DNA from: Bacteriovorax stolpii
GTDB taxonomy: Bacteria > Bdellovibrionota > Bacteriovoracia > Bacteriovoracales > Bacteriovoracaceae
Assembly: GCA_945890905.1 (NCBI GenBank)
Contig: CAMDDI010000073.1
Span: forward strand, 1 to 13,486
Reading direction: 5' to 3'
DNA: 13,486 nt
In this document: one piece after another, positions 1 through 7,169 of the stretch
Numbering within the stretch: the stretch's first letter is position 1
Layout of the letters: each line of letters begins with the position of its first letter
Position numbers and translations under genes: made by a program
The notes under the pieces: generated by a model
Seen by the model: the letters and a program-made list of their open reading frames with translations, nothing else
The model's database searches: none
What the model was told of the DNA's origin: nothing

Positions 1-107
1 TGCTTGCCCAGGTAACGAGTTACCCGACATTTGTGGCCATGAAGACAGTTGTTGATGAGCTATTGGCGAAGTCGATTTTGCTCATGGGAAAATTTTCTAG
101 AGCTTAA
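1..107 (+). CDS. C-terminal end of an unidentified protein (partial)
   Basis: Frame +3 is open from the left edge for 34 codons and stops at TAA 105-107; the other two plus frames have early stops. The translation reads LAQVTSYPTFVAMKTVVDEL and then a Leu/Lys-rich tail ending KFSRA, which looks like an amphipathic helical C-terminus. I cannot name the family from so little. The stop codon overlaps the stop codon of the convergent gene on the other strand within the palindrome TTAA. The coding call rests only on the open frame and plausible codon use. Confidence 0.5.
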   Translation, partial: LAQVTSYPTFVAMKTVVDELLAKSILLMGKFSRA

Positions 108-382
108 TAACCGCGGCGACGAGCGGGAGCTGCTGTTCGGGTACGAATACTGTCTTTTTCCTCATCACCAAAATAAGTACGCTCAAGACTTCCATCATTG
201 ATGATTTCTTTTTTTGCCACCTGAGTTTCCCCTAAAGGACGAGATGTGGTGGTGATATTTTTTGCAGAGTCTTCGAGAAATTGGAGTTCCTGATTAAGAA
301 TGAGGGCCTCTTCACTTTCAGAAACCTGAGCGAAGGCACTCGCTGCACTTAAAGCTAAAATGACAATCAAAACAGTTTTCAT
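104..382 (-). CDS. small secreted protein of unknown function (92 aa)
   Basis: The gene encodes 92 residues beginning MKTVLIVILALSAASAFAQ, a textbook Sec signal peptide probably cut after SAFA. The mature part (about 73 residues) is hydrophilic: an acidic first half (VSESEEALILNQELQFLEDS), then a Thr/Arg-rich stretch and a very basic C-terminus (RTRTAAPARRRGY). There are no cysteines or membrane segments. I chose ATG 380-382 because AAGGAG lies seven bases upstream and the signal peptide starts exactly there; the frame stays open further upstream, but that extension would run across the queA start and bury the signal peptide. No family is recognised. It is divergent from queA and convergent with the gene at the left edge. 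Confidence 0.7.
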   Translation of the reverse strand: MKTVLIVILALSAASAFAQVSESEEALILNQELQFLEDSAKNITTTSRPLGETQVAKKEIINDGSLERTYFGDEEKDSIRTRTAAPARRRGY

Positions 383-404
383 AGGCAAACTCCTTAAGTA
401 TAAG
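376..404 (+). promoter_or_regulatory. putative promoter for queA and the downstream operon
   Basis: TTTTCA (376-381) and TATAAG (399-404) are separated by 17 bases, giving a predicted start near 411 and a leader of about 35 bases before queA. It overlaps the divergent minus-strand promoter and the first codons of the secreted-protein gene. The call is tentative because the -35 is weak. Confidence 0.3.
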
Positions 405-431
405 GATACAAATTTAAGGCCCTTAATCCAA
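403..431 (-). promoter_or_regulatory. putative promoter for the small secreted protein
   Basis: On the minus strand TTGGAT (426-431) and TATCCT (403-408) are separated by 17 bases, placing a start site just ahead of the ribosome-binding site. Matches are 3/6 and 4/6, so this is a plausible rather than strong promoter. The spacer contains TTAAGG-C-CCTTAA (414-426), an operator-like inverted repeat. Confidence 0.35.
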
Positions 432-445
432 GAGTATTTGAAAAA

Positions 446-1495
446 ATGACCGATTTTGAGCTCAACTCCTATGATTTTAACCTCCCACCAGAGCTGATTG
501 CCGAGCGACCCGTGGCCGATCGCCATTCCTCGCGCCTGCTGGTTTATGATGAGGCCCGTGATCAAGTCACTCATTCAACATTTGCCCAAATTAACGATTT
601 TCTCCCTCCTGAGGCGACCATAGTTTTCAATCGCTCAAAAGTCTTCCCTTGCCGACTTTTGGGCAAAAAGTCCACGGGTGGCGAAGCTGAAGTTTTTATT
701 CTTTCTCTGAATTCTCCAGATCACACCTATCCGGTCCTCATTCGTACTTCAGGTAAAAAGAAATTGGGTGATGAATTTATTTTCGGAGATCTCAAGGCCC
801 GTATCGTAAAGATTGAAGAAGAGGGAACCTTTTGCGTGACCTTCAATGTGTCTCAAAAAGATCTTCCACTCATCTTAGAAACTCTAGGTAAAATTCCTAT
901 TCCGCCTTACATCCGGGGTGGGGAATCAGATGATCTAGATAAAATTTCTTATCAAACTGTTTACGCCCAAGAAGTGGGTTCAGTGGCCGCACCGACAGCA
1001 GGCCTGCATTTTTCTAACGAGCTCTTAGAAAATTTAAAAAAAGCAGGACATGACTTGGCCACAGTGACTTTGCATGTAGGCATGGGTACTTTTGCAAAAA
1101 TAAAAGTGGATAATATTCTCGAACATAAAATGCACGAAGAGCTCTACACCATTGATGCAGAAAATCTCAAAAAAATTCAGGTAGCAAAATACCGAGTAGC
1201 GGTAGGTACAACCACTTTGCGCACACTTGAAAGTGCTTATCAAAATGGTCAAGTGCATTTTGAACCAGATTCAGGATTTCAGTCCACTTCAATTTTTCTT
1301 CATCCAGGAACAACCGTACAATCCATTGATGCACTGGTTACTAATTTTCATCTTCCAAAATCTTCACTACTTATGCTTGTCTCTTCACTTATCGGTCGCC
1401 AAAAAGTTTTGGACCTCTACGCCGAGGCCGTCAAAGAGCGCTATCGTTTTTTCTCTTACGGAGATGGAATGCTTCTTTTGCGTAAACCTCGTTAG
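446..1495 (+). CDS. queA: S-adenosylmethionine:tRNA ribosyltransferase-isomerase QueA
   Basis: QueA transfers and isomerises the ribosyl part of S-adenosylmethionine onto 7-aminomethyl-7-deazaguanine at position 34 of tRNAs with GUN anticodons, making epoxyqueuosine, the penultimate step of queuosine synthesis in the cytoplasm. The 349-residue length is normal for the family. Family blocks visible in order are YDFNLPPELIAERP near the N-terminus, YQTVYA, GSVAAPTAGLHF, HVGMGTF, VGTTTLRTLES, TNFHLPKSSLLMLVS and the terminal YRFFSYGDGMLLL. ATG 446 gives the usual short N-terminus, although the ribosome-binding site is weak. It is first in a co-directional run with tgt, the enzyme acting one step earlier, separated from it here by a glycosidase-like gene. 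Confidence 0.96.
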   Translation: MTDFELNSYDFNLPPELIAERPVADRHSSRLLVYDEARDQVTHSTFAQINDFLPPEATIVFNRSKVFPCRLLGKKSTGGEAEVFILSLNSPDHTYPVLIRTSGKKKLGDEFIFGDLKARIVKIEEEGTFCVTFNVSQKDLPLILETLGKIPIPPYIRGGESDDLDKISYQTVYAQEVGSVAAPTAGLHFSNELLENLKKAGHDLATVTLHVGMGTFAKIKVDNILEHKMHEELYTIDAENLKKIQVAKYRVAVGTTTLRTLESAYQNGQVHFEPDSGFQSTSIFLHPGTTVQSIDALVTNFHLPKSSLLMLVSSLIGRQKVLDLYAEAVKERYRFFSYGDGMLLLRKPR

Positions 1496-1504
1496 AGGTA
1501 TAAT
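1478..1504 (+). promoter_or_regulatory. possible internal promoter after queA
   Basis: A perfect -10 box TATAAT sits at 1499-1504, just after the queA stop, with TTGCGT 15 bases upstream (or CTTTTG at 18). The -35 is weak. If active it would give the glycosidase-tgt-yajC-tatA part its own start about 25 bases before the next gene. Confidence 0.3.
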
Positions 1505-1533
1505 GCAGTCTCAATAATTGATAAGAGGATTCC

Positions 1534-2676
1534 ATGCAACCCGTAGATATCGCTGCTGCTTCACTTCGTGCCAATATTCTCACTCTGCCTTCAGGCAAAT
1601 ACGTGACTGCTGGTCAGAATCAATTCCTCACATTGTGGACCAGAGATTTTTGTCACGCTGTAAGAGGGTTACTCGCCATTGGTGAAGATGAAGTTGTGAA
1701 AAACCATCTGGGTTATCTTTTAAAATCTTTGCGCAAAGATGGTCTGGTTCCCCGTGTGGTGGATAATCATATCGTTCAGTTTCGCGTGGTCTATCAATCG
1801 GCCCGCAAGCTTCTTCCATTTATGCCTAAACTGAGTTTCAAAGAACCACTCAGGCCTCAGTACGTGGATGAGCATGGCTCTCACGCAGTGGATTCAAATC
1901 TTCTGTTAATTTTGGCCTGTATTCAGGTTTATCATCGCCCTGGTGGAAAAGAATTTTGGAATCTGCATGAATTGCAGCTAAGAAAAGTCTGGCAGTGGTA
2001 TCATGGCCGCTTTCACGAGGGTCTCATCACTCAGACAGCTTTTGCTGATTGGCAAGATTCGGCCAAAAGAGAAGGGAAGGCGTTTCTCACTAATCTTTTT
2101 TATTTTTTAGCTGCCACTCGTTTGCGCCAAATTGGTTGGAACGTTGATGTTAATTTAGAAGAGTTTAAACAAAAAATTCAATCGAAGTTTTTCAATCAAG
2201 AGCAAGGAATCTTCATGTCCCTGGAAGGTTATCCTCAAGTGAGTGTAGAGGGAAATCTCTTTGCCCTTGAGACTTCTGACTTTTTAAATGATGAGCAAAG
2301 AAAAAATCTCTGGGCCGCTTTAAAAAATCACTCTGTGGTGGCCATGGATGGAGTCATTGGGCGGTGTGGATATCCAAATTGGCCAATTGAAGATCAGGCT
2401 TTTCATTTTAAAATTGCTCACCTTAATCACTACCACGGTGACCTCACCTGGAGCTGGCTTATGGGTCTGGGGCTTAAGGTTTGTAAAATCATGAAAGATG
2501 AGAACATGATCATCAAGCAAATGGATCACGTCACTAGACTTCTTGAGCGGGATCAAGTGGTGATTGAAGTTTATGATCCTGAAAAAGATTTTGAAGGTTG
2601 GGGGTCAAAGGTTATTCAGGCCGAGCGCCCATTTGCATGGGGTTCTGGATACTTAGTGGAAGCCCTTTTAGTTTAA
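1534..2676 (+). CDS. putative six-hairpin glycoside hydrolase (amylo-alpha-1,6-glucosidase / GH100-like)
   Basis: The 380-residue protein has no signal peptide, so it is probably cytoplasmic. It carries the pattern of (alpha/alpha)6-barrel glycosidases of the debranching-enzyme C-terminal, GH63 and GH100 type: LWTRDFCHAVRGLL (about 34-47), AVDSNLLLILA (118-128), FADWQDSAKREGKAF (170-184), HGDLTWSWLMGLGLKV (301-316), IEVYDPE (344-350) and PFAWGSGYLVEALL (366-379). By analogy, an Asp of DWQDS (Asp172 or Asp175) could be the general acid and Glu345 the base; this is inference. It could hydrolyse an alpha-glucoside such as glycogen branches or sucrose, but the substrate cannot be read from sequence. 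AAGAGGA lies 4 bases before the ATG. It sits 38 bases after queA and 40 before tgt, an unusual place for sugar metabolism. Confidence 0.72.
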   Translation: MQPVDIAAASLRANILTLPSGKYVTAGQNQFLTLWTRDFCHAVRGLLAIGEDEVVKNHLGYLLKSLRKDGLVPRVVDNHIVQFRVVYQSARKLLPFMPKLSFKEPLRPQYVDEHGSHAVDSNLLLILACIQVYHRPGGKEFWNLHELQLRKVWQWYHGRFHEGLITQTAFADWQDSAKREGKAFLTNLFYFLAATRLRQIGWNVDVNLEEFKQKIQSKFFNQEQGIFMSLEGYPQVSVEGNLFALETSDFLNDEQRKNLWAALKNHSVVAMDGVIGRCGYPNWPIEDQAFHFKIAHLNHYHGDLTWSWLMGLGLKVCKIMKDENMIIKQMDHVTRLLERDQVVIEVYDPEKDFEGWGSKVIQAERPFAWGSGYLVEALLV

Positions 2677-2716
2677 GCTTTAGACTTGTTGTAGGGTTTT
2701 GTGATAACTCAAGGCC

Positions 2717-3829
2717 ATGTCATTTTTCCAACTTGAAGGCACTTCCGGCAACGCCCGCGCAGGCCGCATTTATACCGAACACGGAGTGATTGAAACTCCC
2801 ATTTTCATGCCCGTGGGAACCCGCGCTTCCGTGAAAACTCTCTGGCAAGAAGACCTTGAACGTTTAAACGCCCAAATTATTTTAGGCAACACTTATCACT
2901 TACTTCTTCGCCCGGGGCATGAGCTCATTGAGAAGATGGGTGGCCTTCATAAATTTATGAGTTGGAATCGTCCGATTCTCACGGACTCGGGCGGCTATCA
3001 GGTTTTCTCCCTCTCAGATATGAATAAGCTCACCGAAGAAGGGGTGACTTTTCAATCCCACATTGATGGAACCCGCCACTTGATCACACCAGAAAAATCC
3101 ATGGAGATCCAGCGCGCTCTGGGGTCGGATATTGTGATGGCCTTTGATGAATGTCCTAAGCTTCCTGCTACTAAAGAAACACTTCGCACTAGTATGGAAC
3201 TTACTCATCGCTGGGCCCGTCGTTGTAAATCAGTGGAGCTCAAGCCTCATCAAAAACTTTTTGGGATTATTCAAGGTGGTCTTCACGCTGACCTTCGCAC
3301 TGAAAGTATGCAGGGTCTGGTTGATCTGGGTTTTGATGGATACGCTCTGGGTGGATTGTCAGTGGGTGAAAAAAATGAAGAGATGGTGGAGTTTTGCGCG
3401 AGCTTTGTTCCCACCATGCCTGCAGATAAACCCCGCTACTTGATGGGAGTGGGTAAGCCACTGGATGTGCTTAATGGAATAAAATCTGGTCTGGATATGT
3501 TTGACTGTGTGCTTCCTACACGTAACGCGCGGAATGGTCAGTTCCTTACCACTCATGGCCCTCTCAATATCAAAAAAGCGCGCTTCACTGAAGATCCTCT
3601 GGCACCTGATCCAGAGTGCTCTTGCCAAGTGTGCTCCCGCTATAGCCGCACATATATACGACATTTATTTAATGTTGGTGAATATCTTGCAGGAAGTCTT
3701 ATCAGCTATCACAACATTCACTTTTATTTACAAATGGTAAAGTCGGCCCGTGAAGCAATTCTTCGAGGAGAGTTTGACGATTATTACCGGACATTTTATA
3801 ACAACTACACTTCAAATCGTTGGGAATAA
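2717..3829 (+). CDS. tgt: queuine/preQ1 tRNA-guanine transglycosylase Tgt
   Basis: Tgt exchanges guanine 34 of GUN-anticodon tRNAs for the queuosine precursor preQ1. All hallmark residues are present in this 370-residue protein: TDSGGYQ with Asp90, AFDECP with Asp144 and Cys146 (substrate recognition; the Cys is typical of the bacterial enzyme), GGLSVGE (212-218), and MFDCVLPTR with the nucleophile Asp263. A zinc site follows, Cys301, Cys303, Cys306 and His332 (CSCQVC...YHNIH). Residue spacing matches the E. coli enzyme almost exactly. The start at 2717 gives the standard N-terminus; only a short AAGG lies upstream, so translation may depend partly on the preceding gene. yajC starts 12 bases after the stop, as in the classical tgt-yajC-secDF operon. 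Confidence 0.96.
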   Translation: MSFFQLEGTSGNARAGRIYTEHGVIETPIFMPVGTRASVKTLWQEDLERLNAQIILGNTYHLLLRPGHELIEKMGGLHKFMSWNRPILTDSGGYQVFSLSDMNKLTEEGVTFQSHIDGTRHLITPEKSMEIQRALGSDIVMAFDECPKLPATKETLRTSMELTHRWARRCKSVELKPHQKLFGIIQGGLHADLRTESMQGLVDLGFDGYALGGLSVGEKNEEMVEFCASFVPTMPADKPRYLMGVGKPLDVLNGIKSGLDMFDCVLPTRNARNGQFLTTHGPLNIKKARFTEDPLAPDPECSCQVCSRYSRTYIRHLFNVGEYLAGSLISYHNIHFYLQMVKSAREAILRGEFDDYYRTFYNNYTSNRWE

Positions 3830-3841
3830 AAAAGGATCATT

Positions 3842-4183
3842 ATGTTTGATTTCATCATTTCATCTGCTCACGCACAAACTGCAGTACCTGCGCAATCTCC
3901 GTTCATGTCGGCGATTCCGTTTGTTCTCATTTTCTTAGTTATGTACTTCCTCATTATGCGTCCTCAGCAAAAACGCATCAAAGAAGAGCAGAATCTCCTC
4001 ACTAAACTCACTCACGGTGACGAAGTTTATTTGAAGTCTGGCATCCTCGGTAAAATCACTGGTATTGCTGACAAAGTGGTCACAATTGAAGTTGAGGGCG
4101 GATCAAGAATGAAGGTTTTAAAATCTCACATTGGTGGACTCGCTTCTGCAATTTTTGCAACAGCTACACCAGCGAAGAAATAA
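3842..4183 (+). CDS. yajC: Sec translocon accessory protein YajC
   Basis: YajC is a small inner-membrane protein that joins SecD and SecF in the holotranslocon. This copy has 113 residues: a 20-residue Ala/Gln/Pro N-terminal stretch, one membrane helix (about 23-39), the family signature MRPQQKRIKEEQ directly after it, and a soluble domain containing LTHGDEVYLKSGILGKITGI and VEGGSRMKVLKSHI. The AAGGA about six bases before the ATG is well placed. It ends one base before tatA starts, so the two are probably translationally coupled. Confidence 0.95.
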   Translation: MFDFIISSAHAQTAVPAQSPFMSAIPFVLIFLVMYFLIMRPQQKRIKEEQNLLTKLTHGDEVYLKSGILGKITGIADKVVTIEVEGGSRMKVLKSHIGGLASAIFATATPAKK

Positions 4184-4184
4184 T

Positions 4185-4439
4185 ATGTTCGGTCTGGGTT
4201 TTGGGGAATTGGTTCTTATTTTTCTCATTGCTTTGATTTTCATTGGACCTAAAAAATTACCTGAACTCGCCAAGGGTTTAGGTCAGGGGATTAAAGAGTT
4301 TCAAAAAGCAGCAAAAGGTTTTAGTGACCAAATGCAAGAAACTCAAGCTCCAACACCACCCACTGTTCATACTGAAGTAGCGAAACTTACTGACGCTACT
4401 CAGCAGTCTGAAGAGAAGAAAGACATCCCACATTCTTGA
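4185..4439 (+). CDS. tatA: twin-arginine translocase protein TatA/TatE family
   Basis: TatA oligomers form the size-adapting membrane passage that exports folded proteins with twin-arginine signals. The 84-residue protein has the family layout: a short outer N-terminus with GFGELV, one membrane helix to about residue 20, the hinge IGPKKLPELAKGLGQGIKEF, an amphipathic helix containing Phe39, and a Pro/Thr/Glu-rich tail. Glu8 is the residue usual in TatB, and Ile20 replaces the common Phe, so a dual TatA/TatB role is conceivable. An in-frame ATG 54 bases upstream would add 18 residues before the conserved N-terminus and was rejected. GAAGAAA at the end of yajC probably serves as the ribosome-binding site. 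No tatC is in the window. Confidence 0.92.
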   Translation: MFGLGFGELVLIFLIALIFIGPKKLPELAKGLGQGIKEFQKAAKGFSDQMQETQAPTPPTVHTEVAKLTDATQQSEEKKDIPHS

Positions 4440-4443
4440 TTAT

Positions 4444-4461
4444 TCGGGGTGAAAGCCCCGA
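4444..4461 (+). other. GAAA-loop hairpin between tatA and secD
   Basis: TCGGGG and CCCCGA form a perfect six-pair stem, extendable by a T-G pair to a GAAA (GNRA-type) tetraloop, five bases after the tatA stop codon. No T-run follows, so it is a poor intrinsic terminator. It may stabilise the upstream mRNA 3' end or mark a processing point between tatA and secD. Confidence 0.5.
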
Positions 4462-4467
4462 GTATCC

Positions 4468-4496
4468 TTGCTCAAAAAGCATTAATTGTTTAAAAT
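4468..4496 (+). promoter_or_regulatory. putative promoter for secDF
   Basis: TTGCTC (4468-4473), a 17-base spacer and TAAAAT (4491-4496, 5/6) lie in the 105-base gap between tatA and secD, with a predicted start about 40 bases before secD. The gap is the largest inside the operon, which fits a separate start for secDF. The -35 is only 3/6. Confidence 0.35.
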
Positions 4497-4544
4497 TTCT
4501 CAAATCAAAGATTTCAAGAAAACCTAATAAAGATGGAGTTTTAC

Positions 4545-6251
4545 ATGGCCCGTGGATGGTGGTTTCGATTTAGTTTACTAATGGTCCTTGTGGTGTGGGC
4601 ACTCATGTCTGTCACTCCAAGTTTTTTTAACCTCAAAGAGACAAGTGCTTTTCCCCTTAAGACTAAGATCAATTTAGGTCTAGATCTTCAAGGTGGGCTT
4701 TATATGGTTCTCGGGATCGACTTTAATAAAGTTTATCGCGATGAAATCGTAAGCTATGTGAAAAAAGCACAAGGTACTCTAAAAGAAGCTGGTATTGAAT
4801 CTAGCATTGGAGACCTAGACGTTGCTGATGTGAAGGATCCACAAAACACTTTGATCCTTGCCAAAAATACGGACAATGAAGCTGCAGTTGCTAAACTCCG
4901 TGATTTTTATAATTACCCACTTCGTTTGACCAAAGATGAGCCAGGAAAATTAACTTATGGCCTGGGCCGCGACTTCACTCGTGAAATTGAAGCGACTGCA
5001 CTATCAAAATCAATCGAAGTCATCCGTAACCGTATTGATGAATTCGGTGTGACCGAGCCAGAGATTGTATCTCAAGGCACAGACCGCATTGTGGTTCAGC
5101 TGCCTGGTGTAAAAGATATTAGCCGAGCTAAAGACCTCATAGGCAAAACAGCTAAACTAGAATTTAAATTCGTCAACGATGCCATCGCTCCGAATGCTTT
5201 GAATGAATGGCTTGATAAAGCTCAGAAAGCTGGACATGAGTATAAGAAAGGTGAGCGCTTTTCTGATTACGTAAGAGATGTGAACGCGTTTCTTGTGAAC
5301 GATGTTCCTAAAGGTTATGAAATCACATTCTCAAAAGAGATGAACAAAGTCACAAACGAAATTACAAAACTCGATCCCTATCTGGTTGAAGCGGCCACAA
5401 GCCTCACTGGCGAAGAACTTCAAGAAGCCACAGTTCGTATTGATCAAGAACAAAACCGTCCTTACGTAAGTCTTGAATTTAAACCCAATGGTGCCAAAAT
5501 TTTTGAACAAATCACAGGCGCAAATATCGGTAAGCGTTTAGCGATTGTTCTCGATGGTAACGTTTATTCAGCTCCTGTTGTTCAAGGCAAAATTGCTGGT
5601 GGATCTGCCCAGATTACTCTTGGGAATGGTGATTATAACGCTGTGATGTCTGAGGCCCGGGATCTTGCTTTGGTTCTTCGCGCAGGTGCGCTTCCAGTGG
5701 AACTTATTTTTGAAGAGCAGCGTGTAGTGGGTCCTTCACTTGGAGCTGATGCCATTGATAAAGCTCAGTTAGCAAGTATTGTTGGATCTCTTCTGGTTTT
5801 TGCTTTCATGCTTATCTACTACAAACTCTCAGGCTTTATTGCTTGTATAACGATCCTTGTGAACGTGCTGTTCACTTTGGCCTGTTTGATTCTAGTGGGT
5901 GCCACTCTTTCACTTCCAGGGATTGCAGGTATTGCTTTAACTGTAGGGATGGCAGTGGATGGTAACATTTTGATTTACGAGCGTATTAGAGAGGAACTTC
6001 GTGCTGGGGCCTTCCCATTTGAAGCTGTGAGAACAGGTTTTGATAAGGCCTTCTGGACAATTCTTGATGCCAACATCACAACGGCACTTGCTGGTCTTTG
6101 TCTTTTGAATTTCGGAACTGGTCCTGTGCGCGGATTCGCAGTGACTCTCTTGATCGGTATTTCTACCACTGTTTACACGTCTTACTTTGTGAGCAAAGTG
6201 CTCTTCGAGTGGTATGTCGGTAAGGGTGACAAGAAAACGATAAGCATTTAA
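4545..6251 (+). CDS. secD: protein translocase subunit SecD
   Basis: SecD, with SecF, uses the proton gradient to pull exported proteins through and off SecYEG at the periplasmic side. The layout is standard: a first membrane helix in the opening 25 residues, NLGLDLQGG just after it (GLDLQGG about 45-51), a large periplasmic P1 region including EVIRNRIDEFGVTEPEI and RIVVQLPGV, then RPYVSLEF, LALVLRAGALPV and a C-terminal five-helix domain carrying VGMAVDGNILIYERIREE (near 467-484). I chose ATG 4545 (568 residues, MARGWWFRF) because GGAG lies six bases upstream; the in-frame ATG at 4533 has no ribosome-binding site and itself overlaps that GGAG. secF follows after 12 bases. Confidence 0.96.
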   Translation: MARGWWFRFSLLMVLVVWALMSVTPSFFNLKETSAFPLKTKINLGLDLQGGLYMVLGIDFNKVYRDEIVSYVKKAQGTLKEAGIESSIGDLDVADVKDPQNTLILAKNTDNEAAVAKLRDFYNYPLRLTKDEPGKLTYGLGRDFTREIEATALSKSIEVIRNRIDEFGVTEPEIVSQGTDRIVVQLPGVKDISRAKDLIGKTAKLEFKFVNDAIAPNALNEWLDKAQKAGHEYKKGERFSDYVRDVNAFLVNDVPKGYEITFSKEMNKVTNEITKLDPYLVEAATSLTGEELQEATVRIDQEQNRPYVSLEFKPNGAKIFEQITGANIGKRLAIVLDGNVYSAPVVQGKIAGGSAQITLGNGDYNAVMSEARDLALVLRAGALPVELIFEEQRVVGPSLGADAIDKAQLASIVGSLLVFAFMLIYYKLSGFIACITILVNVLFTLACLILVGATLSLPGIAGIALTVGMAVDGNILIYERIREELRAGAFPFEAVRTGFDKAFWTILDANITTALAGLCLLNFGTGPVRGFAVTLLIGISTTVYTSYFVSKVLFEWYVGKGDKKTISI

Positions 6252-6263
6252 TTTAAAGGATTA

Positions 6264-7169
6264 ATGAAAATGAGTACTACAAGAAATGTAAATTATGTCG
6301 GAATGTTTGGAGTCGCGGGACTTTTTTCTCTCGCACTTATCATAGGTACAGTGGTTTTGCTCTTCACTAAAGGTCTCAACTACGGAGTTGATTTTCGTGG
6401 GGGAGTTGAAGTTCAGGTGAAGTTCAAACAAAAAGTGGATCTTCCAGTACTACGAGATTATATGCAGTCAAAAAGCATTCCTCTCTCTCAGCTTCAAAGT
6501 ATTGGAGATGATGACCAAAATGAATTCCTTTTAAAGCTTGAGAAGGATCAAGGGGATTTGAACGCCATCTCAAACCAAGTGAGTGCTGCTCTTAATGAAA
6601 AATTTGGTGCCGATAATTTTGAGATTTTAAAAAATGATATAGTAGGTCCAAAAGCAGGAGCGGAGCTTCGGCTTTCTGCATTTAAAGCACTTCTTTGGGC
6701 GATTCTGGCGATTATGATCTATCTCGCTCTTCGCTTTGATTATAAGTTTGCTCCAGGTGCCATTGCTGCCTTGATTCATGATGTGGCCATCATCATCGGA
6801 GCTTTTGTTTTAACTCAAAAAGAATTCTCGCTTCAAATTGTAGCGGCCCTTCTTGCGATCATCGGTTACTCAGTAAACGATACGGTGGTTATTTATGACC
6901 GAGTACGTGAAATTGAGAATATGAACTTAGGTTTATCAACCCCTGAAACTATTAACCGTGCATTGAATGAAACAATGTCTCGTACCATCATCACGTCATT
7001 GACCGTACTTGGTGTCTCACTTGTAATGCTCTTCTGGGGCGGATCAGTGATTCATGATTTCTTTTTTGCTATGACCATCGGAGTTGTCCTTGGTGTGTAC
7101 TCAACCATCTTCATCGCCATTCCGATGACAGTATGGTTTGAGAAATTCTTTGTTAAAAAAGCTGTATGA
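6264..7169 (+). CDS. secF: protein translocase subunit SecF
   Basis: SecF is the partner of SecD in the proton-driven translocation motor. The 301 residues show the first membrane helix (about 13-35), NYGVDFRGGVEVQVKF, a small periplasmic P4 region, NDIVGPKAGAELR and five further helices. These include ALRFDYKFAPGAIAALIHDV and the signature YSVNDTVVIYDRVREIEN with its conserved Asp residues. AAAGGA five bases before the ATG is a good ribosome-binding site; a second ATG two codons on is an alternative start. The stop codon overlaps the start of the next gene. Confidence 0.96.
   Translation: MKMSTTRNVNYVGMFGVAGLFSLALIIGTVVLLFTKGLNYGVDFRGGVEVQVKFKQKVDLPVLRDYMQSKSIPLSQLQSIGDDDQNEFLLKLEKDQGDLNAISNQVSAALNEKFGADNFEILKNDIVGPKAGAELRLSAFKALLWAILAIMIYLALRFDYKFAPGAIAALIHDVAIIIGAFVLTQKEFSLQIVAALLAIIGYSVNDTVVIYDRVREIENMNLGLSTPETINRALNETMSRTIITSLTVLGVSLVMLFWGGSVIHDFFFAMTIGVVLGVYSTIFIAIPMTVWFEKFFVKKAV

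Noticed and set aside
383..574. N-terminal extension of the small secreted protein to a start at 574
   Set aside because: It would run antisense through the queA start and put a signal peptide in the middle of the chain. AAGGAG supports the internal ATG at 382.
4131..4184. Upstream in-frame start for tatA inside yajC
   Set aside because: It would add 18 Gln-rich residues before the conserved TatA N-terminus; the ATG at 4185 gives the standard form.
4444..4461. Intrinsic terminator after tatA
   Set aside because: The stem is GC-rich but no T-run follows, so it was kept only as a hairpin.
4533..4544. secD start four codons upstream
   Set aside because: No ribosome-binding site precedes it, while GGAG at 4535-4538 is ideally placed for ATG 4545.
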